DNA from: Sphingomonas sp. PP-F2F-A104-K0414
Lineage (GTDB): Bacteria > Pseudomonadota > Alphaproteobacteria > Sphingomonadales > Sphingomonadaceae
Length of the DNA: 64,000 nt
NCBI RefSeq assembly: GCF_004340945.1
Contig: NZ_SLYD01000006.1
Span: forward strand, 1-64,000
Reading direction: 5' to 3'
The notes beneath the pieces are model-generated. The model was not told the origin of the DNA and did no database searches. It worked only from the letters and a program-made list of their open reading frames with translations. How positions within the stretch are numbered: position 1 is the stretch's first letter; the number at the start of each line of letters is the position of its first letter. Shown here one piece after another: positions 59,998-64,000 of this stretch. A program made the position numbers and the translations under genes.

Positions 59998-61464
59998 TCA
60001 GCGCCTTCGATCGGTCACGGTCGACCACCCAAGGCCCAGCGCCTTATTCACGGCGATATAGCTAAGCGTAAGTTGCGCGCGGGCCTGTTCGGCGGCGATC
60101 GAAGCCGACAGACGTTGGCGTTCGATGTCGAGTTGGTCGCTCGTCGAGCTCGTACCTGCCTCCACTCGCTGGGCATTGAGCGCCACCGAACGCATGGCCG
60201 TTGCCTCGACACGACCTAATTGCCCTAGTTGCGCGCGCGTATTGCCAAAGCGGGAAAGCGCGTTCTCGGCATCCTGCAGCGCTGCCAGCACGGTCCGGCG
60301 ATAAGTCGCCTCGGCGCCATCGCGGTCCGCCTTCGACGCGTTGGTCGCGGCCCGGTTCTTGCCGAAATCAAGGAACGACCAGCTCAGCGATGGTGCAAGC
60401 AGCGTGGTCAGGTTGCCGGTGTCCAACACGTCCCCCGGGCTGGTACCCCCAAGCCCGAGAATACCAAGGAAGCGAATACCTGGGAGTTCTTTCGCCTTGT
60501 TCACACCGACCGCAGCGGTGCTCGCCGCAAGCTGGCGCTCGACTGAGCGAACGTCAGGCCTGTTGGCAATCAATGCGGCCGGATCGCCGATCGTAACCCG
60601 CGCCGGCGGCAGTGGAACGGCCACTACCGTGGAGAGCGTCGCGTCGAGCGCGCCTGGTGTGCGGCCGGTAAGCACCGCCATCTGGTTCAGATACTCGTCG
60701 CGCTGGCTGCCGAGCGGGATCGCGTCGGCCTGCGTGCTTTCCAGCTGACTCCGCAACCGGTCGACGTCGAGCAGTGATGCCGTGCCGCCGTTGTAGCGCT
60801 GCTGCGCCAAGGCCACCTGACGTTTCTGCAAGGCGGTCGCTGCGACGTTGAGGCGGATCCGCGCTTGGACGTCGCGCAGATTGACATAGGCCTGGGCGAC
60901 CTGCGCCGACAGCGAGACCTGAGCGTCAGCCAGATCGGCGATACGGGCATCGATCGTCGCGCGCGACTGCTCAACGCGGCGCCGGGTGCCGCCGAACATA
61001 TCTAGTTCCCAGGACGCGTTGAGGCCGAGATTGTAGAAATCGACGCTACTTGATCCGCCGAACGCGGTAGCGTCCGAACTGCCGGTATCGGTCGTGGTGG
61101 TCTGGCCAATACCGACGCCAGGAAGTTTTGCGTGGATATAAGTCGCGTTCGCGCTGACGCTGGGCAATTGCGACGTGCGTTGCTGAGTCAGTTGCGCCTG
61201 TGCGGACCGGATGCGAGCAGCGGCTTCGTCGATTGAGGGACTGTGCGCCAGAGCGTCGTCGACCAGCGCGGTCAGCGTCGGATCAGCAAGCATCTCCCAC
61301 CAGCGCGCAAGACCCGGTGCCGGGACTAGGGCCGTATCGCGGGCGCGGACAAAGGTTCCGCGTGTCGCCGCATCCGCCGCAACGGCGGGGGGGGCCTTAT
61401 AGTCTGGGCCGACCATACAGCCCGCCAGCGCTGCAGACACGAGGAGAGCAACGTAAAATCGCAT
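59998..61464 (-). CDS. Outer-membrane efflux lipoprotein (OprM/NodT type)
   Basis: 488 aa. Lipoprotein signal MRFYVALLVSAALAGCMVGPDYKAPP with lipobox LAGC. Two repeats of the TolC/OMF fold are visible (WWEMLADPTLTALVDDALAHSPSIDEAAARI and the later LPGIRFLGILGLGG; ALQDAENALSRFGN; STSDQLDIERQRL). Last gene of the efflux operon; its ATG overlaps the MFS stop by one base (TGATG). It forms the outer-membrane channel for the adaptor and pump encoded upstream. Confidence 0.93.
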   Translation of the reverse strand: MRFYVALLVSAALAGCMVGPDYKAPPAVAADAATRGTFVRARDTALVPAPGLARWWEMLADPTLTALVDDALAHSPSIDEAAARIRSAQAQLTQQRTSQLPSVSANATYIHAKLPGVGIGQTTTTDTGSSDATAFGGSSSVDFYNLGLNASWELDMFGGTRRRVEQSRATIDARIADLADAQVSLSAQVAQAYVNLRDVQARIRLNVAATALQKRQVALAQQRYNGGTASLLDVDRLRSQLESTQADAIPLGSQRDEYLNQMAVLTGRTPGALDATLSTVVAVPLPPARVTIGDPAALIANRPDVRSVERQLAASTAAVGVNKAKELPGIRFLGILGLGGTSPGDVLDTGNLTTLLAPSLSWSFLDFGKNRAATNASKADRDGAEATYRRTVLAALQDAENALSRFGNTRAQLGQLGRVEATAMRSVALNAQRVEAGTSSTSDQLDIERQRLSASIAAEQARAQLTLSYIAVNKALGLGWSTVTDRRR

Positions 61465-63032
61465 CAGTGCACCATCGCCGGTTCGGCGTCCTTTGGCAGC
61501 GGCTTAAGGAACAGCACGAGCGGCAACACGGCCAACGTGCCGACGCCCATGATCCAGAAGATATCGTTATAGGTCATCACCAGCGCCTGCCCCTGAATCT
61601 GCTGGCTGATGACCCGGAGCGCTGTCGGCACGCCGCCGAATTCGCGTGACAACCCCTCGACGGAAGTCTGCACCGCCACGCTGTTAGCGTTCAGTGATTC
61701 CTCGATCCGGCGCGAATGCAACCACATCCGCTGATCCTGCAAGATCGAAATGCCTGCAAGCGCGAAGCTGCCGCCCAGGTTGCGCATCGCATTAAACAGC
61801 CCGGATGCGTCGCCGGCATCGTCGGGCGGCACCGATCGCACCACCGCCTGGCTGAGGAACAGCATGCCGAGTATCTGCCCGACGCCGCGCATCAACTGGC
61901 TGACCGTGAAGTCACCGCCGGCCGAGGCCTGGCTGAGGTTCGCATCCATCAGCGCGGAGATGCCCATGATCGCGAGCCCAGCGGCAACCGCCAGGCGAAT
62001 GTCGACTCGCCGTAGCATCAACGGGACGATCGCCATCATGAAGAGGCTGGGCACGCCCGACAGCAACACGACCTTACCCGATTGGAGCGCGTTATAGTCG
62101 GCGATCGATGAGAGGAATTGAGGGATGGCGTAGGCAGTGCCGTACAGGACAACGCCGAGCACGACGCCCATCAATGCGACGGATCCGAATTGCCGGTCGA
62201 GCAGCAGCTTCAGCTTGATGATCGGGCGCCTCGCGGTCGCCTGTCCCCAGAACAGCAGTGCAAAACCGACCAGCATCGTCGCGAACATAACCCGGATAAG
62301 GTTGGAATCGAACCATTGCTCACGCTGACCGTCTTCGAGGAACACGGTGAGGCCGCCCAGCCCGAGCGCGAGGCCAGCAATACCCTTCCAGTCCGCCTGC
62401 CCGAACAGATGCAGCTTGGGCTTCTCGTGCGGCAAGCCGAGCAAGAGAAGAGTGACGAGTACGGCACAGATCGGCACGTTGATGAAAAAGGCATAATGCC
62501 AGCTGACGTTCTCGGTCAGCCAGCCGCCAATCAGCGGCCCCAGCACCGGCCCCAGAATCGCGGTCGCACCGAACGCCGCGATGCCTACCGGCTGTTGCGC
62601 GCGCGGCAGGCGCTGGGCGATTATGACCTGCGCAGTCGGGATCATAGCACCGCCGGTGAACCCTTGCCCGACCCGCCCGAACACCATCATGCCAAGCGTC
62701 GTGGATACCCCACAGACGACCGAAAAGGCTGTGAACAGACCGGCGGCGATCAAGAGGAACGTGCGCAGGCCGAGCATCCGCTCCAGCCACGCAGCCATCG
62801 GAATGATGATGATCTCCGACACCAGATAGGCGGTGGCGATCCACGTTCCCTCGGTACCGCTCGCGCCGATCTCGCCTTGAATCGTCGGCAGCGACGAATT
62901 GACGATCGAAATGTCGAGCGTCGCCATGAACGCGCCGAGCGTACCCGCCGCGACAGCAAGCCATGCCGATGCATCTGCACGCTCGTCCGACCGCGACGCC
63001 GCACCTGTTGCGTAAGACGCGCCGCCGGCCAC
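61464..63032 (-). CDS. emrB: DHA2-family MFS drug efflux pump (EmrB-like)
   Basis: I prefer the GTG at 63032 (523 aa), one base after the adaptor's stop and preceded by GAGGG; the ATG at 63098 would overlap the adaptor gene by 65 bases and add a low-quality Ser/Thr/Arg-rich leader. DHA2 marks: LGAFMATLDISIVNSSLPTIQGEIG in helix 1, YLVSEIIIIPMAAWLERMLGLR, GRVGQGFTGGAMIPTAQVII, GPVLGPLIGGWLTENVSWHYAFFINVPI. About 14 hydrophobic helices are visible. It exports hydrophobic toxic compounds using the proton gradient. Confidence 0.93.
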   Translation of the reverse strand: MAGGASYATGAASRSDERADASAWLAVAAGTLGAFMATLDISIVNSSLPTIQGEIGASGTEGTWIATAYLVSEIIIIPMAAWLERMLGLRTFLLIAAGLFTAFSVVCGVSTTLGMMVFGRVGQGFTGGAMIPTAQVIIAQRLPRAQQPVGIAAFGATAILGPVLGPLIGGWLTENVSWHYAFFINVPICAVLVTLLLLGLPHEKPKLHLFGQADWKGIAGLALGLGGLTVFLEDGQREQWFDSNLIRVMFATMLVGFALLFWGQATARRPIIKLKLLLDRQFGSVALMGVVLGVVLYGTAYAIPQFLSSIADYNALQSGKVVLLSGVPSLFMMAIVPLMLRRVDIRLAVAAGLAIMGISALMDANLSQASAGGDFTVSQLMRGVGQILGMLFLSQAVVRSVPPDDAGDASGLFNAMRNLGGSFALAGISILQDQRMWLHSRRIEESLNANSVAVQTSVEGLSREFGGVPTALRVISQQIQGQALVMTYNDIFWIMGVGTLAVLPLVLFLKPLPKDAEPAMVH

Positions 63033-63033
63033 G

Positions 63034-64000
63034 TCAGCGACCCTCGCGGTTGACGTGCTTCTGCTGATCGCGAATACGGTCGAGTTCGCCCTTGGCACCG
63101 ATCGTATCGACCGTCACGACGACCGACAGGCCAGGTACGAGCAGTTGTCGTGCCGCGGGCGTCGTCTCGATTGAGATGCGCACCGGCACGCGCTGCGTGA
63201 TCTTGGTGAAATTACCGGTCGCGTTCTGCGGCGGCAACAGTGAGAATTGGGCGCCAGTGCCCGGGGAAACGCTTTCCACGTGGCCCTTCAGCGCGATCCC
63301 GTCGAGCGCGTCGACGTCGATCGACGCCGGCTGGCCCGGCCGCATCAGAGCAAGCTGGGTCTCCTTAAAATTGGCCGTGATATATATCCGGTCGAGCGGC
63401 ACTATCGACATCAGCCGCGTTCCCGCCTGGACATATTGCCCAACCGTAACGGTCTTGTCGCCGATCCGGCCTGCCGTGGCTGCGCGGATCAGCGTCGCGC
63501 GGACATCGACGTTAGCGGAGGCAAGTTGCGCGCGTGCCGCCTGTCCCTGTGCCACCCCCTGACGGACTTGCGACTGGAACGACGCAATGCGGCGTTGTTG
63601 CATTGTCAGCGCCGCGGCCTGTGACCGCACGTCCTCCGCAGATTGCCGCGCAGCCGCCTCCAGTTGCGCAAGTTGCTGCTTGGTCTCGGCACCGGATGCC
63701 GCCAGCGGGCGATAGCGCGCAACTTCTCCCGCGTCATACGCAGCCTTTGCGCGGGCGGAGGCGAGTTGCGCTCGCGCCTGCTCGATCGTCGCATATTGTT
63801 CCTGGATCTGGGCTTGTGCGTTGTCCGCCTGTGCCGCGGCGACGGCGATCTGCGCGTTGGCCTGTGCCGCCTGCGCTTGGGAATTGCGGGGGTCGATCCG
63901 GGCGAGCGGCTGTCCTGCGCGAACGTCCTGATGGTCGCGGACAAGCACCTCGGCAACGTACCCCGCGACCCGCGGCGAAACCGTCACCATATCTACGGCG
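63034..64000 (-). CDS. emrA: HlyD/EmrA-family membrane fusion protein, N-terminus cut by window edge
   Basis: 322 codons remain. The frame is open through the right edge (AVDMVTVSPRVAGYV), and the usual N-terminal membrane helix and the start of the first lipoyl half are outside the window, so the Met at 63990 is not the start. Visible parts: first lipoyl half VSPRVAGYVAEVLVRDHQDVRAGQPLARIDP, a long alpha-helical hairpin (AQANAQIAVAAAQADNAQAQIQ...), second lipoyl half ATLIRAATAGRIGDKTVTVGQYVQAGTRLMSIV and beta barrel TANFKETQLALMRPGQPASIDVDALDG. It links the EmrB-like pump to the outer-membrane channel. Confidence 0.92.
   Translation of the reverse strand, partial: AVDMVTVSPRVAGYVAEVLVRDHQDVRAGQPLARIDPRNSQAQAAQANAQIAVAAAQADNAQAQIQEQYATIEQARAQLASARAKAAYDAGEVARYRPLAASGAETKQQLAQLEAAARQSAEDVRSQAAALTMQQRRIASFQSQVRQGVAQGQAARAQLASANVDVRATLIRAATAGRIGDKTVTVGQYVQAGTRLMSIVPLDRIYITANFKETQLALMRPGQPASIDVDALDGIALKGHVESVSPGTGAQFSLLPPQNATGNFTKITQRVPVRISIETTPAARQLLVPGLSVVVTVDTIGAKGELDRIRDQQKHVNREGR

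Overview
The window looks like a chromosomal stretch from a sphingomonad alphaproteobacterium (Sphingomonas or a close relative). The reasons are the GC-rich coding sequence, the non-phosphorylated L-rhamnose pathway in the gene set known from Sphingomonas, a large TonB-dependent receptor, and the mix of plant-polymer and aromatic catabolism with tripartite efflux. The genus call is an inference; no rRNA, tRNA or CRISPR array was seen.

Layout. (1) 1-2420: the end of a J-domain protein gene, a secreted alpha/beta hydrolase and a secreted protein of unknown function. (2) 2692-23118: a dense defence-type island. It holds a helical protein with an abortive-infection-like C-terminus, a PD-(D/E)XK nuclease divergent from a caspase-like protease, a complete Gabija pair (OLD nuclease and UvrD-like helicase), a retron-like unit (PRTase/winged-helix effector, candidate msr-msd RNA, reverse transcriptase), a four-gene module (membrane protein, ImmA/IrrE protease, Beta-family protein, sce7726-type nuclease), an SbcCD/YhaNO-like ATPase-phosphoesterase pair, and a HigBA-type toxin-antitoxin pair. 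(3) 23932-30498: L-rhamnose catabolism without phosphorylation (IclR regulator, L-rhamnose dehydrogenase, L-lactate oxidase on one strand; dehydratase, FAH hydrolase, dehydrogenase, lactonase on the other), giving pyruvate and L-lactate. (4) 30625-53669: uptake and breakdown of what appears to be a rhamnose-bearing glycoside or glycolipid: TonB receptor, TetR regulator, sugar-type symporter, GH78 alpha-L-rhamnosidase, GMC oxidoreductase, GH5 glycosidase of the steryl-glucosidase/glucocerebrosidase type, two esterases, two acyl-CoA ligases, a fatty/aryl aldehyde dehydrogenase and an acyl-CoA dehydrogenase. A repeated operator-like sequence (TATCC-N4-GGATA) lies upstream of the separate transcription units here, which suggests one regulon. 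(5) 53670-54788: an AT-richer degraded stretch with a frameshifted lipoprotein gene and an orphan copy of the operator. (6) 54789-59822: LysR regulator divergent from a VOC protein, an Old Yellow Enzyme, an SRPBCC protein and a tannase/feruloyl-esterase-type enzyme. (7) 59998-64000: an EmrAB-type drug efflux operon with its outer-membrane factor, cut by the right edge.

How they fit: regions 3 and 4 read as one programme. The glycoside enters through the outer membrane, GH78 and GH5 enzymes strip rhamnose and glucose, rhamnose goes down the lactate-forming route, and the hydrophobic aglycone or acyl part is oxidised (alcohol to aldehyde to acid to CoA ester to enoyl-CoA). The strongest specific observation in the defence island is that the two pairing arms (a1/a2) of the candidate retron RNA lie inside the last codons of the effector gene and the first codons of the reverse transcriptase gene.
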